In this document: piece by piece, positions 36,243 to 48,180 of the stretch | How the letters are laid out: every line of letters begins with the position of its first letter | How positions within the stretch are numbered: the first letter of the stretch is position 1 | NCBI GenBank assembly: GCA_037043235.1 | Contig: JAWRVZ010000253.1 | Location: forward strand, 513,501-577,500 | Length of the DNA stretch: 64,000 bases | Origin: Rhodeus uyekii | Taxonomy: Eukaryota; Chordata; Actinopteri; Cypriniformes; Acheilognathidae | Direction of reading: 5' to 3' | Position numbers and translations under genes: made by a program | Notes under the pieces: model-generated | Database searches by the model: none | The model's input: only the letters and a program-made list of their open reading frames with translations | What the model was told of the DNA's origin: nothing

Positions 36243-39200
36243 GCACAACATTACTTCTCTGCTCAAAAAAAACTTTAAGGGAACACTTATTCTGAGTATT
36301 CAACCAAGTTAATTAAACTTCAGGGGATCTCAATCGGTCTAATCAGGAAGCAGAAGTGATTATGCAATTGAAAAAGACAACATTAGCACTGGAGGACCTA
36401 TGAGTAAGGAGGAACAGGAGGAGCTGTCAGAGCCCTACAGAATGAACTCCAGCAGGAACGCGTACATGTTTCTGACCATTGGCATGAGTGTCCTCTAGTG
36501 CAGGGTTTTTCAAACTTTTTGTGTGTGTGGACCACTATTTGTAATCAAAATTTTGCGGACCACCTCATAACACACATAATAAAATGTCTACACACAGTCT
36601 TACCTGAATTAATCCGCACCTCTAAATATGCTTACTAGCACTACTATAACTAGTCATCACATCAGTGTGCAACAGGCTTGTTAAAAGAAAGTTTACAGCA
36701 CACAACGGCTGCCACATATTTAATTTATTTACTCATGTGCCCGAGGGCATAATCAGGTTAATTTGAACAACAGGCTTATTTCCATAGCAATGGAAAAGAA
36801 CACTTGGATAGTCAACATTTCAAAACCTTTGGCATTTCTGGAAAAAAAAAAAAAAGGTTTCAGAAACACGAGAGGAAAAAAACAGAAAACAAATGGAAAT
36901 TAAAATAACAGGTCTCTCCACAACCCCCCCCCCCACCCCCTCTTTTTATTGTCTGTCTAATATAGGCTAAACAACTAAATAAATGCTCACCTAATGCGAT
37001 GGATGATGTTGCTTTGCAGACATCAATTTCTGGATGTCAGGTTCAATTGATGACAGCCTCAATCTGAGATCTGATTCAATATTAAGTCTGTTCCGATATT
37101 TTGTCTTTAACATGACCAGGGATGAAAATCCTGATTCACAGAGGATTGACAATTTAATGCAATTTAATGCAAATTTCCTGGTAAAAAATCATTTTAATAT
37201 TATTTTATTTTGCCTTACCACGGACCACCTGTAGTACCCTCATGGACCACAGTTTGGGAATGACTGCTCTAGTGGACCCTGTATTCACAGATCACTACCG
37301 GCAGCTTGATTGGCATTTGTCTGAGAACAACAGAATCCAAGTCCATCGTTAGCCATCGTTAGCACCCCGTTATCTTCACAGATCTCTTCTCTGCTCTTCA
37401 TCAGCCAGCAGCCATATCACCCTGTAGCCTAAGACTGGTCACCCTGTAGCCCCATGCTCTAATTGGCTTCATCACTCTGTCTCCTCTCCACCAATAAGCT
37501 GATGTGTGGTGAGCGTTCTGGTGCAATATGGCTGCCGTCACATCATCCAGGTGGATGCTGCACATTGGTGGTGGTTGAGGAGATTTCCCCCGTACTATGT
37601 AAAGCGCTTTGAGCTCTGGAAAAGCGCTATATAAATGTAACATTTCTTCTTTCTTCTTCTTCTTCAGATGAGCAGGTTCACACTGAGCACATGTGACAGA
37701 CGTGAAAGTCTGCAGATCCCGCGGGGAACATTGTGCTGCGTGAACATCATCCTGCATGAGCGTCTTGACGGTGGGTCAGTGATGGTCTGGGAGGAACATC
37801 TTTGGAGGGTCAGAGATCATTGTCAGATCTTATGCTGGTGCAATGGCCCTGGACTCCTCCTGGATCATGGCAGTGCTCAACCTCATGTGGCTGGAGTGTG
37901 TAGGTAGTTTTTAGATGACGAAGGCATTGGCTGGTCCTCATGTTTCTCAGACCTTATGTATCAGAGCATCCGAAGTGTCAAGTATCAGCTCAGACTGTCC
38001 AGAAGCTATGGATACCCTGATCCAGGTCTGAGAGGAGACCAGGACACCATCCCATCATGAGCCAGACATTTTTGTGAGTTCATTATGAATTCATTATGTG
38101 AATGCCTGACTGACATTATGAGCTGCTGTGATGAACTTCATGACAGTTGGATCAGACCGTTTTTTACATTGATTGATTTTATTCATAAATTATAGAATTA
38201 ACAAAGGTTTTCAAATTGAACATTTCATTACTTGAGATCCAATGGGTGATTTAAGCGTTCCCTTAATTATTTTGAGCAGTGTATAACAATAACAGCACAG
38301 ACAAATAATATTTCTGGAATCACTTTCAGATCGATTTTTTCCCAACTGATGAATAACAAAATTGACAGTAAATGAAAATCTTTCCTGATTTAAAGAGCTT
38401 GAGCATTTAAGGCAACAGATGATAAAACCGGAGAGCACACAATATTGTCTGCTGGTGTGGACCCTAATATAGCTATCTTTAGATTTATAGTTCTTGGTTT
38501 GAACGGGAACAGAGCAAATAAATCCTAGCAGTCATTTGAGTTCATTTTTCACATGGTTCTAAATGGTACGGTCCCTTGCTGTACTGGAGTAGTTTTGTCA
38601 ATACATAATGAAGAATTACTTTTTTACTTTCTGCTCTATGAGTTCTGTGAGAAGAAAAGGGCTCCTTATAATCCCAGCTAGACTATTGGTCGAGCTCAAC
38701 GACACTCTTCGGTTGCTTCACTTCACTGGCTTCACAGGAAATGCCCTGCATTTGTAATTTTACTGCAAGAAGGTTGTGCTTTTGGGCATTTTCTTCAGAA
38801 GTCCCACCAACCTAGTCTTGTCCAAAAGCTCTGACAGAGCCCTGAAGGGTTTAGAAATAACAGTAATACCTTGAGATACGAGGGTCCCGACATATGAGTA
38901 TTCTGAGACAAGCAAGCTTTTGAGCAAATTTTGCTTTGATATACGAGTAAATGCTTGAGATACGAGCAGCTTTGAGACGCGGATGCTAGGTGTTCGAGCA
39001 CTTGGAGCTCACATGCCTCACTCCTTCACGTCACGTGTTCGTTGACTTCCATACACATCTCCTGTGACTCTTCCTGTGGTGTGTGTTATATACATTTATG
39101 GGGTAATCGCATATGATCTCCACTAGAGGGCCACTGATTCATCAGAAGGGGCAACGAGAGATTCACCAGTATTAGCTGGGAGCAGCATGAGTTATGCGTG

Positions 39201-42200
39201 TTCAATAATAATAAATATGAGGTTCTGAGGCTAACCAATACACAACAAGGGGAGAAACACTACACTTCCGTATTGTGTTTGCGTTATCCCTCCCTTCTCC
39301 TACTCACATACTGCTACTGTATCGTCTGTCTTGAAGGTAAGAACTCAAAAGCAAATTATATTTCATATCACAGAAATCCTTATATACTATAATTTTGTGT
39401 GCGTGTAAGTCTCTATAGCAATTAGTTTGCTATAGAACGTTTTTTCCATTGTTATTAGCACTAATAAGGGAGTTTTTTAAGAAGGCCGGAACATTTTTTT
39501 TTCCTGATATTTCTTATGGGAAAAATGATTTGAGTTACGAGCTTGTCCTGGAACGAATTATGGTCGTATCTCAAGGTATTACTGTATTCATACAGAATCC
39601 TATCAAAGATGACATTATGACTGGTGACCACTACAAGCCAGAATTAAATAAAATACAAAGATTCTCCACAAAATAGTCAAATTTGCAATCATGAGGGGAA
39701 AACCCAGTGAATTAAAGACCTGAAAGTGTCTCCAATCCTGTCTTTGAAGTAGACGAAATCTCTGTGGTCCTGAAGCATCAGATCTCCTGTGTTGAAATAC
39801 ACATCTCCCGTCTTAAAGACGTCCCTCAGCAGCTTCTTTTCGGACATGGCTTTATCACCGGCGTAGCCCAGGAAAGGGTTGGTGAACATCACCGGAGCCA
39901 CCAGTAACCCTGCTTCCCCTGAAACCACACAAGTCTGGCCTGAGGATGACATGCTGCGCATCCACAAAAAACCCAGATCCACTTCTTTTATTTTTTTACT
40001 CTTCTTAGATTCCTGATATACATAAATATTTTTTCCAACACAGCAAAAATCATACATAAATTTACTTAAAGGTCCCATTGTTCCCCTCCCAACAATCCAG
40101 TGTAATCGAATTCAATGAGTATTCGTAATCATAATCAGTTTCTATATATCTGTTTCAGAGTCACAGAGCAGTATTGTAATTAATATGGTCTAGCTGTCTG
40201 CTCTTAAAACATGAGAGTTTAACAATTAAAAATATCATGACCTCACCTTTACTCACTTTAAGACAGTGTCCCGTGTCTGTCCGTATGGGTTCATATGTTT
40301 GTGGATCACATTTTAAAAATTCAAAAGGCAGAGTGAGCTGAAATAAATCAGAGAAAATATCTGCATTACTTTCACATTCTGCATGAACTGCAATTCATCT
40401 TTGAACCTCATTCACTACACATCAATCCTACTCAATGTTACTGGGGAGTTGGATTAGTAAACCTCAAATCCAATAAAACAGACCTTATTAAAATAACTTG
40501 CTCGTCCAATTGGTCCAATTTCATCGGTATAATTAACGAAGCCAATGCTGGCCTCGGTTAAACCGTAAGATTCACGAATCTGGATTTTTCCAAAACGCCT
40601 GACAAACTCCTTCCAAACATCAGCTCTCAGGCCACTTCCTGCGGCGAGGCGAACCTTATGAGCCGCTTCCTCTGCGGTCTGTGAACAAATCATCTAAACG
40701 TCATCTACATCAACACCGTGAAACTAGAAACAACAACTTGAAGTAGAAACTTTAATACCTTTGGTTGATTGACCAAATATCGGCAGAGTTCTCCAATGTA
40801 CTGAAACACAGTAATTTCATACTTCAGACAGTCCTTCCAGAACTGGCTGGCAGAGAACTTCCTCTTCAAAACGCAAGTTGCCCCTAAAATCCAATGCTCC
40901 ATATTAGGATTAGGGTTAGAGCATGACTGGCAGGAACGTTTCGCGTTTGTAAATGGTCACATGCAATATTTCTATGGAAGCCACATATAACGTGCAGAAA
41001 ATCAGCTGATGTGTCAGTGAGTCTGGATGATCATACCGAGCTCGATGCAGCCGCCAATGCCGAGCAGCGATGCAGACATGTGGTAGAGCGGCAGCGTCAG
41101 ATAGACTTTATCACTGGCACGAGCGCCACACAAGCGGAGGAAGGCCATGCACATCACAGCTTTGATGTGACTGATTCGGGCAGCTTTCGGCAGGCCTGAG
41201 AACGAAAGGAAAACCCGTCAGTGCAACAGAAGTGCTGTATTTTTTCTTGCTTTCTGATTTAATCCCTTTGCTTCTTCTGATAATCACTGACTGTTTCGTG
41301 ACTCCAGCTCATTAGTTTCTGAAGCTGCACAATGTTCTTCAGAAAAAAACTTTCTGAATTCTTTGGTTTTCCAGCATCTTTTGCACATTTGAGATATTCT
41401 CAACAGTGGCTGTATGATGCTGAGATCCAGCTCGTCACACAGAGCACTACACACATCATTTCCAGCCGACAGCCTACCATCCAGGGGCATTACTGGGGAC
41501 ATTAGCCCCCGCAAATATGTAATAAATCCTTGCGTCACATACAGACCACACAATCATTTCAGCAATCAATCATGTAACGCAAGTTTTCTGTCAGCTATGT
41601 TAGCGATGCCAGATTCATGAAGGAATTGCTCTCATGCTCTCAACGGTTCTGCAGAAAGACGTGGTTTGCGTTCCTCAGGACAGCTCACGCATGCACTGAA
41701 TCGTTTGCACTGAAACAGTAACGGGATGTTTTATATGACAAAAAGAAAACAAAAAGAGCGCTGGATGAACTATTCAGATTTTTATAATGCGTTAAGAATA
41801 CTTTACCAATCAAGCGTTTCAAACGCATCACATCACAGAGGCAGACGCACAGACGCAAACACCACATTCCCCCATTAACTACTTCCTGTTTCTGTACAGT
41901 AGTTAAATGTTTAAATATCCACTCAGACTTCTGCATTCACTGAATGTTCATTGCGCCAATACTTAACACTTAAAGACTTCATTGGCTGTTTGTTTTCAAA
42001 CTTAAACATGTTTATATTTTAATCTTGACCATAACGCCCAAGATATTGATTGAAAATGTGCTAATTATTGTTCGTTCACACTTCACAATAAGGGTTCATT
42101 AGTTAATATAAGTTAAGTTAACAAACTGAATGAAAAACAATTTTAAAGCATTTCTTAATCTTAAATGTTAATTTCAGCATTTCATAACACACTATTAAAA

Positions 42201-43696
42201 TCAAAAGCTGTAATTTCTTTAATGGACCATTTGTTATTTCATAACAAATGTTAATGGAAAACAACACCTTCTGTGACAAATGTAGCTAATGCTCATAATT
42301 CATGTTAATGCATTAACTAATGAGACCTTATTGTAAACTTTTGCACATTAATCTGTTTGAAACATTTGTTTTATTAACATTAAGTTGTTGTTTTGCAACT
42401 TATTTCAATATTGTGATAATTCCACGCTAAAAGCAGTACGATTCAAACAAATCCAGCAATTACAGCAACATGTGATGTGAGAGCGTGACTCTTGAACGGC
42501 TGGAGTTCAGCAGCTGCTCTGCTCGTACTGAACCTGTGGTGCCAGATGTGAAGATGAACAGGAAGTTGGACATGAGGTTGGGCTGCGGGCCGTCGAGCAG
42601 CGGCTTCTCTGTCGAGGCGGACTCCAGCTCTTCCAGCAGCGGCCGGACGTTCTTCTGCGAGGATCTCTCTGCTGCCACCCAAACATCAATGCCAGCGTCC
42701 GCCAGCGTCGGCAGCACCTCGTCCAGAGACGAAATCAGGTCTGCAAGCACAGTCATGTTACCGTGAGCCGCAGGAGGAAAGATCAAAGAGCATGACTAAA
42801 CATCTTCATATTGGAATTTAAAGAATTTTAAACACACACTCACAAACACACTCTCTCTGGCTAAATCACTTACTCTCTACCTGTCACTCACTCACACATA
42901 CATCACAATCATACACTGTTTTTGTCTGTTGGTCAGAGGAGAACTGGTCCCTGACTGAGTCTGGTTTCTCCCAAGGATTGTTATTGATTGTTTCTTCTAG
43001 AGCTGCTATTCAGCCAAAACAAACTTTGTTTTTATTGTTTTCCTGTTATCTCTGGAAAGCTGCTTTGACAATCTCTATTGTAAAAAGCGCTATTTAAATA
43101 CAGGTGACTTGACTCACTCACAAACACACTCTTTCTCATGCATGAGAAAATAATATATCTTATGTTATATTGCAGTCATACAGCGCGATCATGGTATGAC
43201 AGTGAGTTGTGTTGCTCTCACCTGAGCCGACGACGAGCGCGGTCGCGGCGCAGCAGCGCAGGCAGTGCAGCACAGACTGAGCTTTGACGCTCGCGTTGAG
43301 GAACGCGACCTCGCATCCCAGCTTACAGAGAGCGAACCACACGCAGATGAAGTCCGGCTCGTTACTCATCAGCAGCGCCACAACACCCGCGCGCTTCAGA
43401 GCGCCGCGCGAGCTCAACGCGTTCGCGACGCGGTTACTGCGCGCGTCCACGTGTCCGTACGTCAGGGTGCGCTCCTCGAACACAATGAACGCTTTCTCTG
43501 GGATGTTTCTGGCTTGAAGCTCAAAGCACTGGAGATATGTGGTGACTCCGCGCGTCATCCTCGCCTTCATCGCCCGCCCCGCGAGACGAACTTTCGCGTA
43601 GTACATCAAGTCATCCCAAAAGTAGGGGTAAAACTTTCTCTGGATGAGCAGGAGAGTGGCGATGCCGACGACCAGAGTGCTGACGATCCAGCTCAT
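32681..43696 (-). CDS. slc27a6: Fatty-acid transport protein / very-long-chain acyl-CoA synthetase, complete gene
   Basis: SLC27 proteins are membrane-associated acyl-CoA synthetases that couple fatty-acid uptake to CoA activation. Ten coding exons on the minus strand: 43696-43222, 42740-42534, 41195-41037, 40883-40759, 40678-40484, 40337-40247, 39918-39720, 36048-35951, 35710-35580, 32857-32681. All phases agree; the sum is 1857 bp (618 aa plus stop), close to human SLC27A6 (619). Visible: an N-terminal membrane segment (IVSTLVVGIATLLLI), AMP-binding motif IFTSGTTGLPKAA split over exons 2/3, KFSASQFWKDC and VFQYIGELCRYL (exon 4), ESYGLTEASIGFVNY (exon 5) and the FATP signature YFKDRIGDTFRWKGENVSTTEV over exons 7/8. 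GATCVLK-KFSASQFW and LLMSNEPDF favour SLC27A6 over A2. The usual TGTFK near the C-terminus reads TDTFK. It lies upstream of fbn2 on the same strand. Confidence 0.93.
32858..33741. other. slc27a6 intron 9 sequence
   Basis: Nothing recognised before the pogo-like element. Confidence 0.4.
33742..35400. mobile_element. Pogo/Tigger-like TIR element, 1.66 kb, interrupted by hAT
   Basis: TA at both flanks (33740-33741, 35401-35402). Ends are CAATACCTCGAGATACAAGC and, reversed, CAGTAATGCCTCGAGATACG. Several internal CTCGTATCT(C/A)GA words lie near the ends. No transposase is visible. The same TIR family occurs at 38861-39584. Confidence 0.75.
33926..34656. mobile_element. Non-autonomous hAT element inside the pogo-like element
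   Basis: Ends are TAGGGATGCACCGGATA and, reversed, TAGGGATGTACCGGATATCC. Flanked by GTTTTAAT / GTTTTAAC (7 of 8 identical). Many CCGGAACCGG words lie near both ends. Confidence 0.8.
35437..35500 (+). mobile_element. LINE 3'-tail scrap
   Basis: AAAGCACTATATAAATAAAT-TTGACTTGA, the L2-type tail. Confidence 0.5.
35580..35710 (-). CDS. slc27a6: slc27a6 exon 9
   Basis: GYEGRAGMAAVVLKDGHAL ... LPKYAWPWFLRVQ. Acceptor TGTGCAG, donor GTATTC, phase 0. Confidence 0.93.
35951..36048 (-). CDS. slc27a6: slc27a6 exon 8
   Basis: WKGENVSTTEVSEVLGCLDF then DVNVYGVTVP, the FATP/VLACS signature core. Acceptor CTTCCAG, donor GTGATT. Confidence 0.93.
36209..36240. repeat. Poly(A) tract
   Basis: 32 consecutive A bases. 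Confidence 0.95.
36501..37266. mobile_element. Non-autonomous hAT element with perfect 8-bp TSD
   Basis: CTCTAGTG at 36493-36500 and 37267-37274. Ends are CAGGGTTTTTCAAACTTTTT and, reversed, CAGTCATTCCCAAACTGTGG. GGACCAC words lie near both ends. AT-rich interior; short open frames are not transposase-like. Confidence 0.92.
37395..37665 (+). mobile_element. LINE/SINE 3'-tail fragment
   Basis: Contains ATGGCTGCCGTCACATCATC, GTGGATGCTGCACATTGGTG and AAGCGC-TATATAAATGTAACA, followed by TTC repeats. A common fish retroposon 3' end; family not named. Confidence 0.55.
38861..39584. mobile_element. Pogo-like MITE, 724 bp
   Basis: Ends CAGTAATACCTTGAGATACG and, reversed, CAGTAATACCTTGAGATACG match perfectly for 20 bp. 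TA follows on the right; the left flank is TAA. Internal GATACGAG words recur. No ORF of note. Confidence 0.8.
39720..39918 (-). CDS. slc27a6: slc27a6 exon 7
   Basis: EAGLLVAPV, NPFLGYAGDKAMSEKKLLRD and VYFNTGDLMLQDHRDFVYF, ending in DRIGDTF. Acceptor GGTTTCAG, donor GTCTTT (weak), phase 2. Confidence 0.92.
40247..40337 (-). CDS. slc27a6: slc27a6 exon 6
   Basis: LPFEFLKCDPQTYEPIRT ... CLKVSKG, aligning with the DLIKYD...EPMR segment of SLC27A6 and diverged. Acceptor ATTTCAG, donor GTGAGG. Confidence 0.85.
40484..40678 (-). CDS. slc27a6: slc27a6 exon 5
   Basis: HKVRLAAGSGLRADVWKEFV, ESYGLTEASIGFVNY and IGPIGRASYFNK. 65 codons, acceptor TTCACAG, donor GTCTGT. Confidence 0.92.
40759..40883 (-). 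CDS. slc27a6: slc27a6 exon 4
   Basis: GATCVLKRKFSASQFWKDC then YEITVFQYIGELCRYLVNQP. Acceptor GATTTTAG, donor GTATTA, phase 0. Confidence 0.92.
41037..41195 (-). CDS. slc27a6: slc27a6 exon 3
   Basis: LPKAARISHIKAV ... VYLTLPLYHMSASLLGIGG: second half of the AMP motif and the LTLPLYH block. Acceptor TTCTCAG, donor GTATGA. Confidence 0.9.
41196..42533. other. slc27a6 intron 2 sequence
   Basis: No repeat or gene could be bounded. A GGGGCATTACTGGGGACATT + AGCCCCCG stretch at 41486-41513 looks like one transposon end, but no partner was found. Confidence 0.4.
42534..42740 (-). CDS. slc27a6: slc27a6 exon 2
   Basis: DLISSLDEVLPTL ... FLFIFTSGTTG: first half of the AMP-binding P-loop. Acceptor GCTTGCAG; donor GTTCAG is weak but required by phase and by exon 3. 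Confidence 0.88.
42915..43110 (+). mobile_element. L2 3'-UTR fragment in slc27a6 intron 1
   Basis: GGTCAGAGGAGAACTGGTCC, TTTCTCCCAAGG and AAAAGCGCTATTTAAATACA + GGTGACTTGACT, with internal deletions relative to the full-length copy. Confidence 0.85.
43222..43696 (-). CDS. slc27a6: slc27a6 exon 1
   Basis: Start MSWIVSTLVVG; one membrane segment, then PYFWDDLMYYAKV, RTLTYGHVDARSNRVANAL and VALLMSNEPDFICVWFALCK. Donor GTGAGA, phase 1. It is much more GC- and CpG-rich than its surroundings. Confidence 0.93.
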
Positions 43697-43746
43697 CGCG
43701 TTGCGTTGCGGAGAAAGTTGTGATTTCTGAGATGTTGAGTTTCAGT

Positions 43747-43795
43747 GGGCGGAGCGTCATGAATATTCATGAGTTTCCCGCACATGCGCGTGGAA
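43747..43795 (-). promoter_or_regulatory. Probable slc27a6 promoter elements
   Basis: Just upstream of the start codon: a GC box (CCGCCC on the minus strand, 43747-43752), a perfect 14-bp palindrome CATGAATATTCATG (43758-43771), and an NRF1-like GCGCATGTGCGG. CpG-rich and without a TATA box. Inferred from position and motifs. Confidence 0.4.
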
Positions 43796-43930
43796 CTGAG
43801 GCTTGTTTTCGCAGTATTGCTACTTTTTAATCAGATAAATGCAGGTGAACATTGAGCACTAATAACACACCTCTGTACAGAAGTGTGGGGCTATATATCA
43901 TTACATCAAACAAACACACTTTTCAACCTT

Positions 43931-44035
43931 GATTTCCCAGGTTAAGCAAGAACTGATAAGAATGTGTTTCTTGAATGCAATGCAAGTCACTTTAGATAAG
44001 TGTCTGATAAATGCAGAAATGTAAATGCAAATGTA
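43931..44035 (+). mobile_element. tRNA-derived SINE, 3' part
   Basis: GATTTCCCAGG, AAGAACTGATAAGAATGTG, CTTGAATGCAATGCAAGTCA and CTTTAGATAAGTGTCTGATA + AATGC. This is the body and tail of the SINE family whose head lies at 30706. Confidence 0.7.
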
Positions 44036-44867
44036 AAACGTAAATATATGGTTTTACATTGTTTTGCTTCTATGCGTTTAAAAAGATCGCACATATATAT
44101 AATTATTTTATTTTTTGCTACTATGCGTTTAAACATGAAAAAAAAATATTATACTGTAAACATAAAATTGGTTACCTGTAGAGTAAAAGTAAAAGGATGT
44201 GAAATATTTATCTCATCTACAGAAGTTATACCACTTTTGTTCAGAACATTTTGTTCAATCAAACGGACTTATGTATTAAAGCAACACATGCATGCTTTAG
44301 GTCTTCAGTTACTTTGCTTATATGTACAAAATTAACAAGAATTTAAGAACAATCACAACAGGATATATTAAAAAAAAAACTTTTCAGTCCACAGACACAT
44401 TTATAGTTTTAGTTCAGTTATTGCATTCAACAAATGATTGCAATTAGTAACTTTTTGACGGTTTTAAAGTATTCGAAGGGTCACAGAAAGAGCACGAAGT
44501 GAGCATAATGAAATCAATATTTATGACTAGTTGAAGTTTGTTTTATCCTAATCAACGTTTATGCGTTAGAAATGGCTATGAAACAATTGAAGTTTAAACA
44601 TAAATTCGAGCAAAACTATTTACCTTTAAATAATAATCCATTAAACCTACTGAGATTTTTGTAATCCTCCCTTAGACGCACATGATTATTCACGTAACAG
44701 AACATTTCAGAAATCCAGAAAAAAAAAAAATTCGCTCACTGTTCGCCAGCAGGGTGCGCGCTTCTCTCTCAGATACCCCAATCCTCTCACAATCTGAAGC
44801 GCCCAAAAGTGCTGTCCTTCATTAATGATGGATGCAAATATGTATTAATAAAGCCTATATATATATA
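44036..44867. other. Intergenic, no feature seen
   Basis: AT-rich; no repeat end or coding sequence recognised. Confidence 0.4.
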
Positions 44868-45928
44868 CAGTTTTTTTGGATTGCTTAAGCACGATTTTCA
44901 AAACAGGGCCCGTGTTTTCAAAACACTACACACTATTAGCACAACCACACACACAATTAGCATAACACTACAGATCCTTTGCATAATTAAACACTCTTGT
45001 AAAAACTATACACTTCTGTTTAAAAACCACACTTTGTTACCGTATGAAACACACACGTTTCACATATACTCTGTTTGCACGAGTTACACTCTGCTGTGAT
45101 AAACCTAAAACACTTTTAGCACTTCTACTTCCCTATGATTAGAGTCGGCTACCTTCAACAAAGTACAAATATAATGTAAATCCACCAAAAACTACACAAG
45201 ACCAATGTTGCAGACTGAAGAAACTCATTTATTTCTCAACACGCCCAAAATGTTGACATGGAAATTCATAATGCTATAACAAAATGTACTGTAAGTTTAC
45301 TGTAAAAAACATTGTCTCTTCATCTAGCTGGATCTGGCCAGAGATTTTATCACAGGCAATGTTGTCATTAGCAAGACACCTTTGGAAAGAAACGTCTTGA
45401 ATGACATTTCAAGACATCCTTGCATTGCTGCTTCCTCCATCTGGTCACAGGCTCCTCCATGCCTTGGATGAGGGGAAACTTAGCCTGGAGACGGAGATCA
45501 TATACCTTCCACTGCCATGCCGAGAAAAACTCTTCTATAGGGTTGAGGGATGGAGAGTATGGTGGAAGATATAGGACGGTGAAATGTGGATGTTGCTGAA
45601 ACCAGTTCTGAACCAGAGCAGAGCGGTGGAAAGACACATTGTTCCAGACAACAATGTATTGCGTATGATGGATTTGATTTGCTGTTGTTGACAGTCAGTG
45701 CTTAGGTATTGCAAGGAAGTGACTTCATCATAGATTGTTTTGTGTAATGTATGTTAAGTGTGTTTAGTGTTTTGCAAATCACTGTGTGTAGAGTTTTGCA
45801 ACAAGTGTGAGGTTGACAATGTGCTTATAGTTGTGCAAATATGGGCTGATGTTTTGCTTTTTGAGTGTAAGGTTTTGCTAATAGTGTACTACTTTTAATT
45901 TTAGTGTGTAAGCAATCCAAAAAAACTG
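44868..45928 (-). mobile_element. Deletion derivative of the CAGTTTTTTTGG mariner-like family
   Basis: TA flanks (44866-44867, 45929-45930) and ends CAGTTTTTTTGGATTGCTTA as in 21297-23201, reversed orientation. The minus strand keeps only the transposase C-terminus (YLPPYSPSLNPIEEFFSAW, WRKQQCKDVLKCHSRRFFP). The DNA-binding half is deleted. 1061 bp. Confidence 0.9.
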
Positions 45929-47085
45929 TAAAATACCCTCTCTATTAAAGAAATAAAATTTACTGTTTAATAACTCACCATAAAAAGAAGCATGCAAAGT
46001 TGCTTGTCTTATATGAGTGTGATATTATATACAAAAAATTATCTTTGTAAAGAAATGAACCATAAGTACATTGTCAATGTTTTACTGACTAGGGAACAAT
46101 CAAGTTTATAATTATTAAATAAAGTATAATATTTTATAGGTTGACAAATTTGTACAAAGACCCCACTTGCTCAAAACACTGCCCTAAGCCTTTATGGCTC
46201 CATTTATTGAATCTAAAATACAGTAATATTGTTCAATATCAAGTATCTGTTTTCTGAATGTGTGTGTGTGTGTGTGTGTGTGAATGTAATGGAAGTGTTT
46301 TTCTATATGCATCAGACGTAAACTGTGTATATAAGGTAAACAAATGTAGGGTGCTAAAGTTCTAAAATAAAGTAGATTAAATAAAATAAAATAAAATATC
46401 TAAAAAAATAGCATAAAATAGTTAAAATGTATTAATTAGCAGTAGAACAAGCTTGAATGATATTTAGTTGCAAAATACTGATAGTTCACAAAGGCGTCTT
46501 TCTTCTTTTAACGAGTTACTGTAAATTACCGCATCATTTTACATCAGCTGGCTGTTTTTTTTAATAGCACATCATATTGCTGTTAACTGCAATGCATTCT
46601 GGGGTTGCGTCGTGGTTTCACTTGTGGTATTGATTGTTCTAGGAGGCACTTTGGCAATGCTGACCATTAAAGGCGGATTCAGCCTTGCTTCCGCTCTGGC
46701 CTTGCCACTCTGTTCACAGGATTAGATATTCAACCCTGAGTACCAGGAGGAGGTAGAGAAGTTACATCAGAACTTTCCTTTAATCTATGTGGATATGTTA
46801 TATGTCTTACAACGGTTGAGGGTTTTAACACAATGTTTCTCAAAAACAAACTTTTCAGAGCAAGCTATTTAGATGTCTCCCTATTAAACACTAGCAAGCT
46901 AATGAGTTAAAATGGGTGTTTTAATTAATGGACATCTAAAACTTTCTGAGAGATCCTCGGGACTAGAGTTGAGAAATTGTCTGTCATGACCCTTTAGTGG
47001 ATTTGTAGGGTACTTATCTGGAGAGAAGAACAAAGAGCGTCAGGCAAGTGGTACAGAAGAAACAGGTTGCACTGAATGGACATGC
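45929..47085. other. Intergenic, mostly unassigned
   Basis: Contains (TG)n at 46258-46282 and a TTACTGTAAATTACCG word at 46513 that recurs inverted near 47468 (AATTTACGGATTTACAGTAA), suggesting another MITE pair. Otherwise unassigned. Confidence 0.4.
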
Positions 47086-47851
47086 TGCAAAACTCTAACT
47101 ACAGTCTGCCGTACCAACAGTCACCTGAGCTGAACAGTTCACATCACATGCAAAACCCATTCCAAGCAACACAACTCTTAACACATGCCTCAAAGCAGGC
47201 TCATGCAGCCAAACACTGTTCACAACCCTCACTGAGACAACACACACTGTCACTCAGAACACACTGAGAGTAAAAACACTAGCATCAAACACCAATACAG
47301 AAAATACTAACTTTTCTGTACAGTTTGAACAATTTCAGTGACTTCACACAAAGTAATATTTTCTTCAAAGAACAGAGTGACATTCTTTCACATGATTTAC
47401 AGTATTTACATTTTGAAAACATAATTCTTGAAGGCAAATGAAAATCAGCAGTTTGCTTCTATAGTCTGTAGTAATTTACGGATTTACAGTAATGAGAAAA
47501 AAGGTAGAAACTAAAAGCCCATAATGTAATTAGAACAAATAATTGAAGGGCTAATCCTGCCTCTCTGTAGCATCAGGCCTCAGGTTTTTATTAACATCAC
47601 ATGTAATGTTCTCTCTCTCATGCTCCTGGGGAAGAACCCAGGTTCATAACATTTCCAAATATATCATTATCAGCCAGAACTCTATCTTGAATATCCCACA
47701 GTTTTACAGTATTGCATTGTTGACCATAACCATGTCAGCAATAGCATTTTCCTGTCCACATGAACTGCTGCTGTGCAGACTGTAGTTAGAGTTTTGCACA
47801 CGTGACTCCAGTTGTGCCCACTGCCGTTTAGCAATTGCAAAAAAAAACTGT
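47086..47851. mobile_element. MITE-like element with 24-bp perfect inverted repeat
   Basis: 47086-47109 (TGCAAAACTCTAACTACAGT + CTGC) and 47775-47798 are perfect reverse complements. The right terminus, reversed, starts CAGTTTTTTTTTGCAATTGC, similar to the mariner-like TIR at 44868. The left terminus is lost. Confidence 0.65.
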
Positions 47852-47861
47852 AAGTGATATG

Positions 47862-48130
47862 TGTCTCCAACTAATAAAGCCAGATGTGACAGTGACAAGA
47901 ACCCAAAACTCCAGCAGGAGACAGAATGAATGAAGAACAGAATGTAGAAAAAAACCTTACCAGAAACCAGGCTCAGTCCTCTTCTGACCAACAAACAAAC
48001 AGTGCATGATTATGATGAAGACAAAATTTCAGGTCAGAAGTCAGATTGAGATCGGGACACTCAAAATATTCCATCTGGTTGGAGATTCATGATCTCCACA
48101 GGGGAGGATCTAGTAGAGTCTCTTCACTTT

Positions 48131-48180
<50 letters not shown>

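Larger units (their letters stand above)
36244..38285 (+). mobile_element. Tc1/mariner-type element with CTGCTCAAAA ends, degraded
   Basis: The left end CTGCTCAAAA...TTAAGGGAACACTT pairs with the right end AAGCGTTCCCTTAATTATTT + TGAGCAGTG. Plus-strand transposase remnants around 37670-37980 read MSRFTLSTCDRRES, GGSVMVWEEHLWR, LDHGSAQPHVAGVCR and, in another frame, a dde-type C-terminal segment. Two other repeats (36501-37266 and 37395-37665) lie inside. Confidence 0.75.

Noticed and set aside
41486..41513. hAT-like terminus GGGGCATTACTGGGGACATT + AGCCCCCG
   Set aside because: Only one end seen; no partner terminus or target duplication found nearby.
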